Part shown: in pieces, positions 48,656-59,233 of the stretch | Position numbering within the stretch: position 1 is the stretch's first letter | Layout of the letters: every line of letters starts with the position of its first letter | Assembly: GCF_020497125.1 (NCBI RefSeq) | Contig: NC_059079.1 | Span: 46,759,114 to 46,823,113, forward strand | Direction of reading: 5' to 3' | Source: Mauremys mutica | Lineage: Eukaryota > Chordata > Testudines > Geoemydidae | DNA length: 64,000 nt | Notes under the pieces: model-generated | What the model saw: only the letters and a program-made list of their open reading frames with translations | Database searches by the model: none | What the model was told of the DNA's origin: nothing | Program-made: the position numbers and the translations under genes

Positions 48656-48796
48656 GCTCTATGAGAAGTGACTTAGTGACATCAGTCCAGATCCTTGTGA
48701 CTAAATAATTAGGGTATCGATTTTTAATGTTCCTTCTTTATAAGGAGGTCACGGGCACAAACGCATGAGCATAGAGACTGAGCTAAACACACACAG

Positions 48797-49078
48797 TTAG
48801 GGTATGTCTAGACTTAGAGCTGGAGGTGTACATTTCCAGCTGAAGGAGACATAAGTGCATTAGCTCTGATTGAATTAGTGCATTAAAAATAGCAGTGCAG
48901 CCATGGCATCATGAAGGGGCTAGCCATCCCACATATGTACCTAGTGTCTGGGATGAGTATGTACTTGGGCCAGCTAGTTCCTCTTGCCACTGTGGCTACA
49001 TTATTTTTAGTGCACTAGCGTGAGTATGTCTCCAAGCTGGAATTTACACTTTCCAGGTCCAGGGTAGACATAACTTTA
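48797..49078. mobile_element. PIF/Harbinger-type MITE with TTA target-site duplication
   Basis: The element is 48800-49075 (276 bp). The left end is GGGTATGTCTAGACTTAGAG and the right end GGGTAGACATAACT is its degenerate inverted copy. TTA flanks both sides (48797-48799 and 49076-49078). A second inner pair is GAGCTGGAGGTGTACATTTC against GCTGGAATTTACACTTTCCA. Confidence 0.82.
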
Positions 49079-50935
49079 GGCTTAAACCTGAACTTGTAGG
49101 AAACATATCTAAGTGGTAGGGTGGAGAATCTTGTATTTATTCTGCCTATTTGAACTGGTCATATAGTATTCAGCTAATTTATTTGCTTGTGTGAAGCATT
49201 TGTGAATCCCTCCCATTATTTGCAAGTCTATTCAGTGACTACAACAAGCAAACAAATATCTATGCATTATTCATGATGTATCTGAAGTTGGTGTTTAGAA
49301 TTAAAGTTTCAGAACCTAGTCACTGATGGGTCAAATATATATTCAGCCTTGTGTGTGTGTATTTTATTTGAAGTCATACATATTCAGTATCAGATTGGTG
49401 TGTTCAACTGAATAATGCAGGCCAGCTTTGAAACTCTGAAATTGAAGGTAACAGGTTCAAAAGTGGTCACATTTAACCACGGCTCTAATGTGTGTGTAAT
49501 ATTCAAAAGTCCATTCCCTAACCCTAGTTTTCTGTCTATGCTGTTCTTATGTGATTAAGTAGACATTAGTCTCCAAGGTCTCAACAAAGAATCACACAAA
49601 CATTAAATTCACTCAAAGGCGTAAAAAAGAAAATGGTAATTCTGGGAATAACATTGTATGTGTCACTAAAATTGCTGACTTAAAGGTGGACTGAACCTTC
49701 CTGAAATGATTGACTGCCTGAGCTCATACTTTCAGGAATAATACATAGCATAGTAGAATAATGTTAGTTTGTCACCTATGCAGGTATTTATGAATAGCAA
49801 GTATTTTAAAGGCCTACATATATTTAAAAATAATAGAGAGATGATCACATTACAAGAGTTATCTATCTCACAGAAAGGAGCAATTCATATTTATCACTCT
49901 GTCAGCAAGCCCTGCATATACTCACTTTAACATCATGCAATTCAGCAATATTTATTACCCCTTTGCTTGCTGCTTTTCTGAACTTTAGGTTCTCAAAAGA
50001 AAGTTACATTTTCTAATGCCAAATTCCCCTAGAGTATATCACATCATTTTATAGAATAACACATTAAGAAGAGCAATTTATGGGGTATGACTGACTCTAA
50101 TGCTACTTTCTCCATCATTTCATTTGTTTTCCATTAGGCAGGAAGAAAGACATGGGAACTACATATAAGGATTCCTGTATCTTACCCCAGGGGATACTCT
50201 GTTAGAATTCTTAAAAAGAGAATTGTTTCTTGATATATTTTTTCATGTATGTTATTGAAATAGTAATACATTTTCTCCATGCTGTTTTAAATTATCTAGA
50301 CACACAATACTTATTTTTGGTGACAAACCTTACACAACACGCCTCACACCTTCATTTAAATGTTCAGAGAATATATACCTGTCCTTTCCTAAGGTGACTT
50401 GTCTAAAATAAGCAAAAAACACTTGCATACTTCAGTAACTTCTGCAGAACGCTTCAATCTCTTAATAGCTCAGGGAATAATGCTGCATTACTATTTCTTC
50501 ATTTACATTATCTTTACTTGTCCCTTTAAGTGATGCCAGGTGAATACTAAAACAATGCTATGCCAAAAAAAATCTGTTTCTCTTCCTCTATAAAGACCTA
50601 CTTCAACTGCTATTGAAGGCAGTTTAAAAGTTCCCTGTTGTGTTCAATGGGACTTTGATTAGGCCCAGATAGAAGTTAACCAAGTATTTATTTTTTTTCT
50701 ATTAGACACCGGGTCCATTGAGGAACCTGTCACCAGCCTTGGCTTCCCAAATAGTGAACTTTAGTCACCCTTCCCATCTCTTAGACCTGCTAGAAGTGAT
50801 GCGGGGAGGTTCATTCTTAGCAGAATACTTGAACTTTGATTTAGATTCCATCTTAACCTACTGCTGAAGAGGGCTGAACAGTGGGACCCATGGGAAGTAC
50901 TAGGATATTGTGGTCTGCTTCTAGTTTCTTACTCT
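49079..50935. other. AT-rich sequence, nothing recognised
   Basis: No gene, RNA or element boundary seen. Confidence 0.5.
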
Positions 50936-51435
50936 TGTGACAAGATGGCCGATGTAGTATGGTGGGTCCTGTGCTTTTCTTGACGGGGGGGGGGGGGCTA
51001 AGATGCCACCCCTTACTTCTGCTCTTGCGGGGAAGGGGTCTGGGTTTGCCTCTTACTCTGAGCCCCAGCCCCTCTCAACCCCTGCAGGTTCTTCCCCTCT
51101 TCCCCCTTGGGTGGGGTACCTTTAGTCCTTAAACGCTGGGGGAGTTAGTCTCCCCCCTGCTGGGGCAGGGTCTCCCTTATTCCAGTTTTTTCTGATCTTT
51201 CAAGTCTTACAGCACACCTCCAATCTCCAGTCCTCTCTCCTTCCCCTGCTTCAGGCAGTCAGGGGAGAAGGGGTTTTTTATTAGGTTCCTAACAGGGCCT
51301 TAATTGACTACAGTTACTCCAATTAACCTGTAGCAACCCTCCCTAGTCTATAGGGAACCACACCTTAATTAGCCTAGGGCTTATATACTACCCCTTGACC
51401 ACTCTCCTACTGTGCTCTGGCCCTCCTGTATCACA
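50936..51435. mobile_element. Probable solo LTR, 500 bp
   Basis: It starts TGTGACAAGATGGCC and ends CCTGTATCACA, giving the inverted termini TGTGA/TCACA seen in the solo LTR at 36410. It is GC-richer than its flanks and holds a 14-G run at about 50984-50997. No matching 5-bp duplication is left, so the boundaries are less certain. From memory, similar sequences recur in turtle genomes. Confidence 0.55.
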
Positions 51436-52127
51436 CTGTATATACCCTGGTTTCTCTTGATATTTGTTCTCTTTGCCCATCTAAACCAGAGGTGGTCTCG
51501 AGTGAAAGAACGGGGAAGATAAGCAAGTTGGAAATGGAGGATGGGTGTGTACAAAACCTCAAAGCTCTGAATGGATGCAGCAGTTAAGAGGTTTCCTGTT
51601 TAAAAGGAATAGCAGAGAAGGTCACTGTGACTATTTCCAGCATTATTAAAAAGCTGAAGTTTGATATCACATTTGCAGCTAGAGACTTCATTGGTGTTTT
51701 TCTGCAAGTGATATTGAAGATGCTGAAGGAGCAGAGCAGGGGTGTGAGGAGAGTACATCTCACTCCATGCACAGCCCACATAAGGACTTGGGGCACAACT
51801 GAACTTTGGAGGGCTGCAGGGAGGCACTGTTTGCTCCCTGTGCCCCAGGAGCATATAATGCTCCACAAAGGAAGGGGACAGGCAGGGAAGATAGGGCTGT
51901 GGCCAAGCTGTCTGGCAATGCAGCCCAAAGTAACATGCCACAGATGGATGTTGTGGAGGGTGTTACTCTGTGTGAGTTTTGGGAGGCTTTATGCCTCCCA
52001 CTGCTCTCCTAAGGGTGTTTGTGGTTCAACTCCACACCACCCTATGACTCCATTTAAAAAGAAATGTGAGCAAGATGTCAATTTTAGGCTTACACAAAGG
52101 TTAAGATGAACTATAAGTTCTGGGAAA
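51436..52127. other. No recognisable gene; overlapping frames on both strands
   Basis: A 160-codon plus-strand frame (51627-52109) and 113-114-codon minus-strand frames cover the same DNA. None has a recognisable domain and the mutual overlap suggests chance in a GC-balanced stretch. Confidence 0.4.
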
Positions 52128-52380
52128 CTGGTGGCACCTTAAAGACTAACAGATTTATTTGGGCATAAGCTTTCATGGGTAAAAAAACCCACTTCTTCAG
52201 AATCCTGGAGTAAAAATTACAGATGCAGGCATTTTATACTGACACACGAAGAGAAGGGAGTTACCTCAGAAGTGGAGAACCAGTGTTGACAGGGCCAATT
52301 CGATCAGGGTGGATGTAGTCCACTCCCAATAATTGATGAGGAGGTGTCAATTCCAGGAGAGGCAAAGCTGCTTCTGTACA
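52128..52380 (-). mobile_element. Penelope-like element 3' untranslated part, inverted
   Basis: GGTGGCACCTTAAAGACTAA, ATTTATTTGGGCATAAGCTT and AAAACCCACTTCTTCAGAAT are the antisense of the turtle Penelope-like 3' end (sense: AGCTTATGCCCAAATAAAT, then GTTAGTCTTTAAGGTGCCAC). The block runs back to sequence equivalent to the region right after the coding end, and directly abuts the sense coding fragment at 52382. Confidence 0.7.
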
Positions 52381-52381
52381 A

Positions 52382-52603
52382 AAGCCAGTAGGAGAACACT
52401 TCAGTCTTCCTGGACATTCTATAACAGATTTAATAGTAGCTATACTTGAACAAAAAAACTTCAGAAACAGACTTCAAAGAGAAACTGCAGATCTAAAATT
52501 CATTTGCAAATTTAACACCATTAATTTGGACTTGAATAGGGACTGGGAGTGGCTCGCTCACTACAAAAGCAATTTTCCCTCTCTTGGTATTGATGTTAGG
52601 TAA
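52382..52603 (+). pseudogene. Penelope-like element, C-terminal end of the GIY-YIG endonuclease region
   Basis: From 52382 the plus strand is open for 73 codons to TAA at 52601-52603, without a start codon. It reads KPVGEHFSLPGHSITDL, then QKNFRNRLQRETADLKFICK, then LNRDWEWLAHYKS. This is the segment that follows the GIY-YIG core in vertebrate Penelope-like retroelements, with the conserved GEHF.LPGH and the RE..LI.KL.T...GLN.D heptads. The GIY-YIG core and reverse transcriptase are missing. Preservation of the frame over 73 codons suggests moderate age. The family assignment is from memory of related turtle copies and not from a search. Confidence 0.7.
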
Positions 52604-53041
52604 ATATCTGGGATGTGCTAAATCTAATGCTGATGTCTCTGTGCACTTAAAACTAATAAACTGCAGTCTTAGATAAGAGCATGCTTACTTGCATTTAATC
52701 CTTGCTCTTGATCCTTGAATTGCGGTGTTCCTATTGATTTATTCCTGACACCGCCTGAAGTGCAATAGTTAAATTGCCCCTGCAGGGGGTTTTGAAAAGC
52801 CCATGTAACACTACCTCCAGCCCCAATCTGAGAACCCATCTTCTGTGAAGTTTAAGAAAACAACTTTTGTTTGCTGCATTAGAAGTTCAGGCTTGAACTT
52901 TGTTAACATTGTTAAAATTATTAAAATCCATATTTGATGGGCATCATCACAGCCCTCTATGATCCAGAAATGTATCTACCTTGTCTGAGTAGGAATACCT
53001 CAAATACTTTACTTCCCTAAAATTACACCTAAAAGTGTTGT
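52604..53041. other. Unrecognised sequence
   Basis: No gene or repeat boundary seen. Confidence 0.5.
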
Positions 53042-53645
53042 AATATTGGTAGAGCCCTACGAAGTTCACGGATGTGAAAAATGTGTCACATACTGTGAAA
53101 TCTGGTCTTGTGTGTGCTTTTACCCTGTACTACGCAGATTTCATGGGGGACCAGCATTTCTCAAACTGAGGGTCCTGACCCAAAGGTGGGTCATGAGGGG
53201 TTACAGTATTGCCACACTTACTTCTGTGCTGCCTTCAGAGCTGGGTGTCCAGGGAGCGGCGGCTGCTAGTTGGGTGCCCAGCTCTGTAGGTAGTACTACC
53301 ACAAGCCATAGCGCAGAAGAAAGCACAATGCCATACCATGCCATCCTTACTTCTCCACTGCTGGCAGTGGAGGTGCCTTCAGAGCTGGGCTCCCAGCCAG
53401 CAGCTGCTGCTGCTCTTTGGCTGTCCAGCTCTGAAGGCAGCACTACTGCCAGAAACAGCACATAAGTAAGGGTGGCAATTCCATGAACCCCTCACAGCCC
53501 CCTTTAGGGTCAGGACCCCTACAGTTAAAACACTGAAATTTCAGATTTAAATATCCGAAATTGTGAAATTAACTTTTTTTAAAAATCTTATGACCTCGAT
53601 ATTGACCAAAATGGACTGTGAATTTGGTAGGCCCCTAAATATTAA
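53042..53645. mobile_element. hAT-type non-autonomous element with 8-bp duplication
   Basis: The element is 53050-53637, beginning TAGAGCCCTACGAAGTTCAC and ending GTGAATTTGGTAGGCCCCTA, degenerate inverted copies. AATATTGG (53042-53049) and AATATTAA (53638-53645) fit an 8-bp duplication with two G/A changes. The inside holds inverted CTTCAGAGCTGGG / CCAGCTCTGAAGG blocks, which create the 139-codon plus-strand frame (53046-53465) and its minus-strand mirror; neither is a gene. Confidence 0.82.
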
Positions 53646-54167
53646 GATCCAGCAGCACCTTTAAAATTTCTTCCAGTAGAAAATCTAAATTCTCTGACTC
53701 AGTGGCACCAATTTCAATTCATTCATATCTTCATCAGACTACTAGCTTGTTGGCTACAGCTCAAGTCTCTGAAAAAAGAAATGGCCCACTATAGCTCTAC
53801 CAGAAGTTTTATCAAATTCACCATAAGATTTAGGAGCAAAAAAGTCATTTTAGACCACTCATCTAGTGAGGGGAGGTGGGGAAGAGAACAACCCACAAAC
53901 AAAACCATGAACAAAGCCTTTTTTCTGTGTGTAATATGCTAGGTTTCCAACATGTAGGGGAAAAAAATACTGCAATACCAGGTAATTTTACATTAATTTG
54001 GTATTGCCCTTCCTATTCTGGTATGCAAGAAAGGAAAGGAGAGAAAGTATACTGTGAATACCTGCATCAGCTTTTTCTAGAGCATGAGAATGCTCCACTA
54101 GCTAGGGGTGGGAAGGAGAAATACAGAGGACTAGTGAATGATGCAGGAATGCAGAATTTATATAAAT
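53646..54167. other. Unrecognised sequence
   Basis: The 117-codon frame at 53876-54229 has no recognisable motif and runs into the MITE at 54171. Confidence 0.5.
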
Positions 54168-54646
54168 TAAGGCTAAGTCTACACTATTGCAGTAGAGTTG
54201 ACCTATACTATGCAACTCGAGCTATGTGAATAATGTAACTGGAGTCAATGTACCTTAGGGCGAGTTACTGCAGAGTCTTCACCCCAGGGGTGGTTGATGG
54301 GAGAAAATCTCCTGTCAGGAGGGATAGCTCAGTAGTTTGAGCAGTGGCCTGCTAAACCTAGGGTTGTGAGCTCAATCCTTGAGGGGGCTGTTTAGAGATC
54401 TGGGGATTAGTCCTGTTTTGAGATGGGGAGTTGGACTAGATGACTTCCTGAGGTCCCTTCCAACCCTGATATTCTATGAATTGTAGCTCTATGACTTACC
54501 TTACTCTTCTCATCAGGGGTAGAGTACAGGGATTGAATGGAGAGCAATCTGCTATTTATTGGGTGGGTCTCCACTAGATCCGCTAAATCAACTGCCAGTG
54601 GATCGATCTCAGAGTCGATCCCAGCTGTAGTGTAGACATAGCCTAA
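54168..54646. mobile_element. PIF/Harbinger-type MITE split by a SINE, TAA duplication
   Basis: The outer element is 54171-54643. The left end GGCTAAGTCTACACTA and the reverse complement of the right end, GGCTATGTCTACACTA, differ at one base. TAA flanks both sides (54168-54170 and 54644-54646). A SINE interrupts it at 54318-54480, so the MITE is the older insertion. Confidence 0.9.
54318..54480 (+). repeat. tRNA-derived SINE with CR1-like tail (tortoise PolIII/SINE type)
   Basis: GGAGGGATAGCTCAGTAG holds an A box and GGGTTGTGAGCTCAATCC a B box about 30 bp later. The 3' part, GGACTAGATGACTTCCTGAG followed by GTCCCTTCCAACCCTGATAT and TCTATGA, is shared with CR1 tails such as 57131-57178. That chimera, a tRNA-like head with a LINE tail, defines the turtle SINE family described by Ohshima, Okada and colleagues. 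It would have been copied by the CR1 machinery. Confidence 0.93.
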
Positions 54647-55492
54647 GACATAGAGGCCTTTAACAGCTGGTGGGGTTGGCATGTGTGCTGGGAAGGACAT
54701 GACTAGTTTTATTTTCCTAAAAGGGAGTCTCAGCTTTCAGAACTTAAGTATTACTTAGGTCAGTGTTTCGCTAACATTCTGGTGTAAATTGTCATAACTC
54801 CATTGAAGATAAAGCCCTAACTCATTAATGTTTGAGAGTGGCTAGGATACTAAGTTGATGGGGCTTAAGACACACCAAGACAGCTAGAAGTTCTGCTCAT
54901 CGTTACATGTGTGCAATCCCATTAACTTCAATGTAGTTTCTAGGAATATAAATGATGGCAGAATTTGTTCCTTGGTGTAGAGCTTAAAATAAATTACTTG
55001 AGTTCAGATAGTTCCATAAACCAATATAATTAGCTTGTAGCATGTTTTAAAGAGTTTTGGCAATAAGATCAGCTTTCTAATGTCACTAACTTTCTTAGCG
55101 TGCAGTATTATAAGGATGCTAAAGGCATTCTGTGTTCCTACTCTGTCATTGGTGAGATTCTAATGGGATTGTCTAATAAAGAGAGTTGACATAAAAATAA
55201 CCTGATCTGGGAGCCTAGTTTGTGCTTCACTGAGTTTGTCAATTTCTTAGAAGTGTTACAAGGACAGACTAAGCAGTGGGAAGGTTAGAATAAATTAAGA
55301 AGTGCAAATATGAATTTCTGCATTTTACAGATTTTATATGAAAGATAACAAATTGCTTTACAAAGCCATTTCCAAGAAGTGATTCAAAGATCTATATGAA
55401 TGAACTCAGATTCTTGACATCCTGCTTTACTAAATTTGGAGGTTTTATATTTCCACACAATTTCTATCATATGCAATTATTTAACATTGTTT
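54647..55492. other. Unrecognised AT-rich sequence
   Basis: No gene or repeat boundary seen. Confidence 0.5.
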
Positions 55493-55594
55493 TCCAGAAG
55501 TTAGGAATGGGCAGCTGGGGATAGATCACTTGATGAATACCTTTTCTGTTCATTCCTTCTGAAGCACCTGGCATTGGCCACTGTCGGAAGACAG
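55493..55594 (+). mobile_element. CR1 LINE (copy A), left part
   Basis: CCAGAAGTTAGGAATGGGCA, GGGGATAGATCACTTGATGA and GCATTGGCCACTGTCGGAAG are the conserved CR1 3' end. The expected end (GGACCTTTGGTCTGAC..GTATGGCC) is missing here but appears at 57181, after another CR1. Confidence 0.8.
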
Positions 55595-55774
55595 TATCTG
55601 ATTGCCTAGGAAGGAGAGCTGCAGAAAGGGATCTGCGGTCATAATGGACCGCAAGTTAAATGTGAGTCAGAGTAGCACTGTTTCAAAAAATGTGAACATC
55701 ATTATGGGATGTCTTAGCAGAAATGTTGTAAGCAAGACAGTAGAAGTAATTCTTCCGCTCTACTCTGCACTGAT
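55595..55774 (+). pseudogene. CR1 LINE (copy B), ORF2 C-terminal fragment, left part
   Basis: The plus strand reads AVIMDRKLNVSQSSTVSKNV, then NIIMGCLSRNVVSKTVEVIL and PLYSAL, matching the conserved end of CR1 ORF2 (VD.KL..S.QCA..AKKAN.ILGCI...V.SRS.EVILPLYSAL). It breaks at the terminus of the inserted hAT-like element and resumes at about 56740. It is truncated at its 5' side and no longer functional. Confidence 0.82.
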
Positions 55775-56729
55775 AGGGTTGCCAGGTGTCTGGTTTTTGA
55801 CTGAATGCCCAGTCGAAAAGGGACCCTGGTGGCTCTGGTCAGCACTGCTTACTGGGCCATTAAAAGTCTAGCTGGTGGCACAGCAGGGTTAAGGCAGGCT
55901 CCCTGCCTGCCATGGCTCTGTGCAGCTCCTGGAAGCAGCAGCATGTCCCCATTCTGGTTCCTAGGCATAGGAGCAGCCAGGGAGCTTCATGAACTGACCC
56001 TGCTCCAAGCGCCAGCTCCGCAGTTCCCACTGGCCGAGAACCAGGGCCAAAGGAAGCAGCGCCTGCAGATGGGGCAGCGCATAGAGCCACCTGGCTACTC
56101 CTCTGTGTAGGAGCCACAGTGGGGACATGCTGCTGCTTCCAGGAGCTGCCTGAGATAAGCGCCACTCAGAGCTTGCACCCTGACCCACTCCTACACCCCA
56201 ACCCTGATCCACCTCCTGCCCTCTGAACCCCTCAATCCCAGCCCAGAGCACCCTCCTGCACCCCAAGCCCCTCATCCCAGCCCCACCTAGAGCCCTCACG
56301 CACCTGTGCCCCAACCCCTTACACCAGCCTGGAGCCCCCTCCAACACCCTGAACCCCTCATTTATAGCCCCACCCCAGAACCCACACCCCCAGCCCAGAG
56401 CCAGTACCCCTTCCCACAACCCAGAACCCCCTCTCATACTCCAAACCCCTCAGCTCTACTCCCCAGACCAGAGCCCCCTCCTTCACCCCAAGCTCCTCAT
56501 CTCCAGCCCCATCCCAGAGCCCTGACCCCCCCACCAGAGCCCTCACTCCCTCCAGCACCCCTATACCCTGAGACATCCCAGTGAAAATGAGGGAGGGAGG
56601 GAGGGAGAGAGAGGAAAGAGTGAGCGACAGAGGGAGGAGGATGGAGTGAGCAGGTAGGACAGGGTGGGGCCTCGGAGAAAGGCAGGACAAGAGTGTTTGG
56701 TTTTGTGTGAGTGGAAAGTTGGCAACCCT
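55775..56729. mobile_element. hAT-like non-autonomous element inserted in CR1 copy B
   Basis: AGGGTTGCCAGGTGTCTGG at the left and AAAGTTGGCAACCCT at the right form inverted termini. The inside is CCC-rich low complexity with a GGGA microsatellite at about 56588-56608. The left flank GCACTGAT and right-flank ATGCTGAT could be an eroded 8-bp duplication of CR1 sequence, separated by two extra bases on the right. The overlapping long frames at 55860-56690 are composition artefacts. Confidence 0.72.
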
Positions 56730-57180
56730 ACATGCTGATTAGGCCTCACCTGGAGAATTGTGTGCAGTTCTAGGCACCACATTTCAGGAAAGATGTGGAC
56801 AAATGCAGAAAGTCCAAAGAAGAGCAACACAAATTATTAAAGGTCTAGAAAACCTGACCTATGAGGGAAGAGTGAAAAAAAAATGGGTTTGTTTAGTCTG
56901 GAGAAAAGAGAAGAGAGGGAACATAATTTTCAAGTACATAAAATGTTGTTCCAAGGATGAGGGAGAAAAACAAATGTTCTTAACCTCTGAGGATAGGACA
57001 AGAAGCAATGGGCTTAAATTATCTAGGGAGGTGGTGGTGGAATCTCTATCCCTGGAGAATTTAAGAGCAAATTAGACAAACACCTGTCAGAGATGGTCCA
57101 GATAATACTTTGTCCTGCCATGAGTGCAGGGGACTGGACTAGATGACTTCTCGAGGTCCCTTCCAGTCCTATGATTCTAT
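56730..57180 (+). mobile_element. CR1 LINE (copy B), right part and 3' end
   Basis: ATTAGGCCTCACCTGGAGAA continues copy B directly after the insertion. GGGCTTAAATTATCTAGGGA, then GGACTGGACTAGATGACTTC and GTCCCTTCCAGTCCTATGAT give a complete CR1 3' end. The plus-strand frame 56758-57075 is a by-product of this sequence. Confidence 0.88.
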
Positions 57181-57235
57181 ATTAGGCCAGATGGGACCTT
57201 TGGTCTGACTCGGTATGGCCATTCTTAAACTTTTT
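57181..57235 (+). mobile_element. CR1 LINE (copy A), displaced 3' end
   Basis: AGGCCAGATGGGACCTTTGG and TCTGACTCGGTATGGCCATT is the end expected for copy A, which broke off at 55594. Copy B therefore inserted into copy A. Confidence 0.78.
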
Positions 57236-59233
57236 AATATTAGAACATGAGTGTTTTTTCCCTGACTCGTGCTTCTCCCCCCCCCCCCGATTACAAAGAT
57301 ATCACAATAGCCTTTTTCTTTATGAATCTACTGTTCAGCATATAAAGAAGTCGAAATCTGTAGCTCTTTCCTATATATGGTTAGCTTTCTGTATGCATTT
57401 TAAAAAAGCAGCTAAACTGTATAGGAGTCCTTTGACTTGTTACTTGTCACACTGCACACAACAACTTTTCCATTTAATCTTCAGTTTAGTAATCTTGTCA
57501 TTTGTTCTTTGTATATTTCCCTACTGCAAATTAAAGCCAGTTACTGGCAGTCATCACACTCTAGGAATTATACTTCAGAAGAGATTACCACCATTATACA
57601 GTTTGTACATGTATGTAAACTTACATATTTTTTTTTGACTTCAAGCATAAAACAGGACATACTTTTAATGAATAAAATTGCCTTTCCAGAATGAGCAAAG
57701 AACTAAGCCTGGTTTAGGCCCAAAGAAAATCACTCCTAAAAACCCTTAGAAAAGCTGTCATTTCAACTGAGGTGACTGACTGCCAAAGATGTAATTACAC
57801 TTTGTATTTAGTACACTGCTGGCTTGAAGGTTACTACAGGGCTCAACTACACCATCGGGAATTCACAACTTGTTTGCATTTCCTAAAAGTCCCCCTAGAA
57901 AATGATATTCCATCTCAACCCCTAGACTTTCTAGTATACAAGGGCTACCAATTTCCTTAAATTTTGAAGTTAGTTGGGTGAGTAGTGACAAAAGAGCCAC
58001 CATTTTGGTGTTACACACAACAGGCTGTGTATTCAGAAATGAATTTACTGATTGTTTCCTCCGCCCCTCAAAGTTTTATATTTTTAGTCATGAACATTTG
58101 CAATTTGCAAAAAAGAGATCCCTATTTCCACATAGTTGCAGTATTCATTATTTAATTATTTTGCTCCAATGCAGGCAATTTTTTTTTTAAATATTGATTT
58201 TATAAAACTTTTTTTTTAAAGCCTCCTGCTGAAGAGGAACATTTTGGGTGGGTTCTTCATTGTTGTCTTGTTTCTTTTCTGTGGTGTTCAGACAGTGAAG
58301 GACTCCTTTCAGCCTTAAGGGGTAGCAGTCGCAGCAAGTTTTATTTTTCATAAACAAATGTTTTGGGATGTGACAAAGCTTCAATTCATACTTTCAACTA
58401 TTTCCATTTGAGCAAAGCTGAATGCAAGCAGCAATTTGTGCTCTGTGTGTGGCTTCTAGATTCCCACTTCCAGACAGTAAAAACCACATAGCAATACATC
58501 AGATTCCCTTCAAGTACCAACAATGCTGCTCTGACAGCTCCCTTATCAAGCTCTATGGATAGTTTTGGTAACAGCATTCTAAAGAAAGATCTCCTCTCTG
58601 ATAGTTATCTGGCAATATGGCTGATTAAAAGATTTGTCAAAGACATTTTTCAACGGAAAAATTTAGCTAAACCTCCCCCCTCCAAAAAAAGTGTCTGATT
58701 TTCATGGGGAATTTTGAACTTTGTTGAAAAACCAAACACCTGAAAACTGTAATATTTTGCTTTGGAAATGCTGCTGCAGAGTCTCCATGGAGTTATAGTT
58801 TGATTGCCTTATGTCCCCATTCTCCTCAAAGGGAAGTTGCACTGACCAAACTGTATCTCCCCTGATGCACCACTTCCCCCTACATGAGGAGATACAGTGG
58901 TGCACTCTCAAAGACATAATCTGACCAGGGATCCCAGCCTGTAAAGAAACATGGGTAGCATGAGGCACCAAGGCAGTATTTCCAAATCAAAATATTTTGG
59001 GTTTCGGGCAAAATCTTTTTATTTTTATCTGCATCTCAACTCCTTAACAACTGAGGAAATTGTATAAGACAGTTATTTTCCCCATTTCCATTGTAACTTT
59101 GTGTCCCCTCCAATTTTTAAACCAGCAGGAAAAAAGTGAAAGGCGGTTACAAACTGAATCAGGAGTTCAAACAGGTTGATTTCCTGTAATATCTGGTAGG
59201 CTATTATCACCAACGTTTATTTTCTTACAGCAC
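57236..59233. other. AT-rich sequence, nothing recognised
   Basis: A C-run lies at about 57278-57288. Frames between 57393 and 58971 have no recognisable domain. Confidence 0.5.

Noticed and set aside
51584..52109. Overlapping frames of 113-160 codons on both strands
   Set aside because: No domain, no splice context and mutual overlap; could not be supported as a gene.
53046..53465. 139-codon plus-strand frame and an 86-codon mirror on the minus strand
   Set aside because: Both lie within a hAT element whose internal inverted repeats keep both strands open. Their repeated SSELG/AAAA-like motifs come from the inverted blocks.
54318..54480. Possible tRNA gene (A and B boxes present)
   Set aside because: The tRNA-like head is followed by a CR1-like tail and the cloverleaf is degenerate, so it is a SINE.
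55860..56690. Three long overlapping frames (up to 158 codons)
   Set aside because: The CCC-rich interior of a hAT-like element keeps several frames open.
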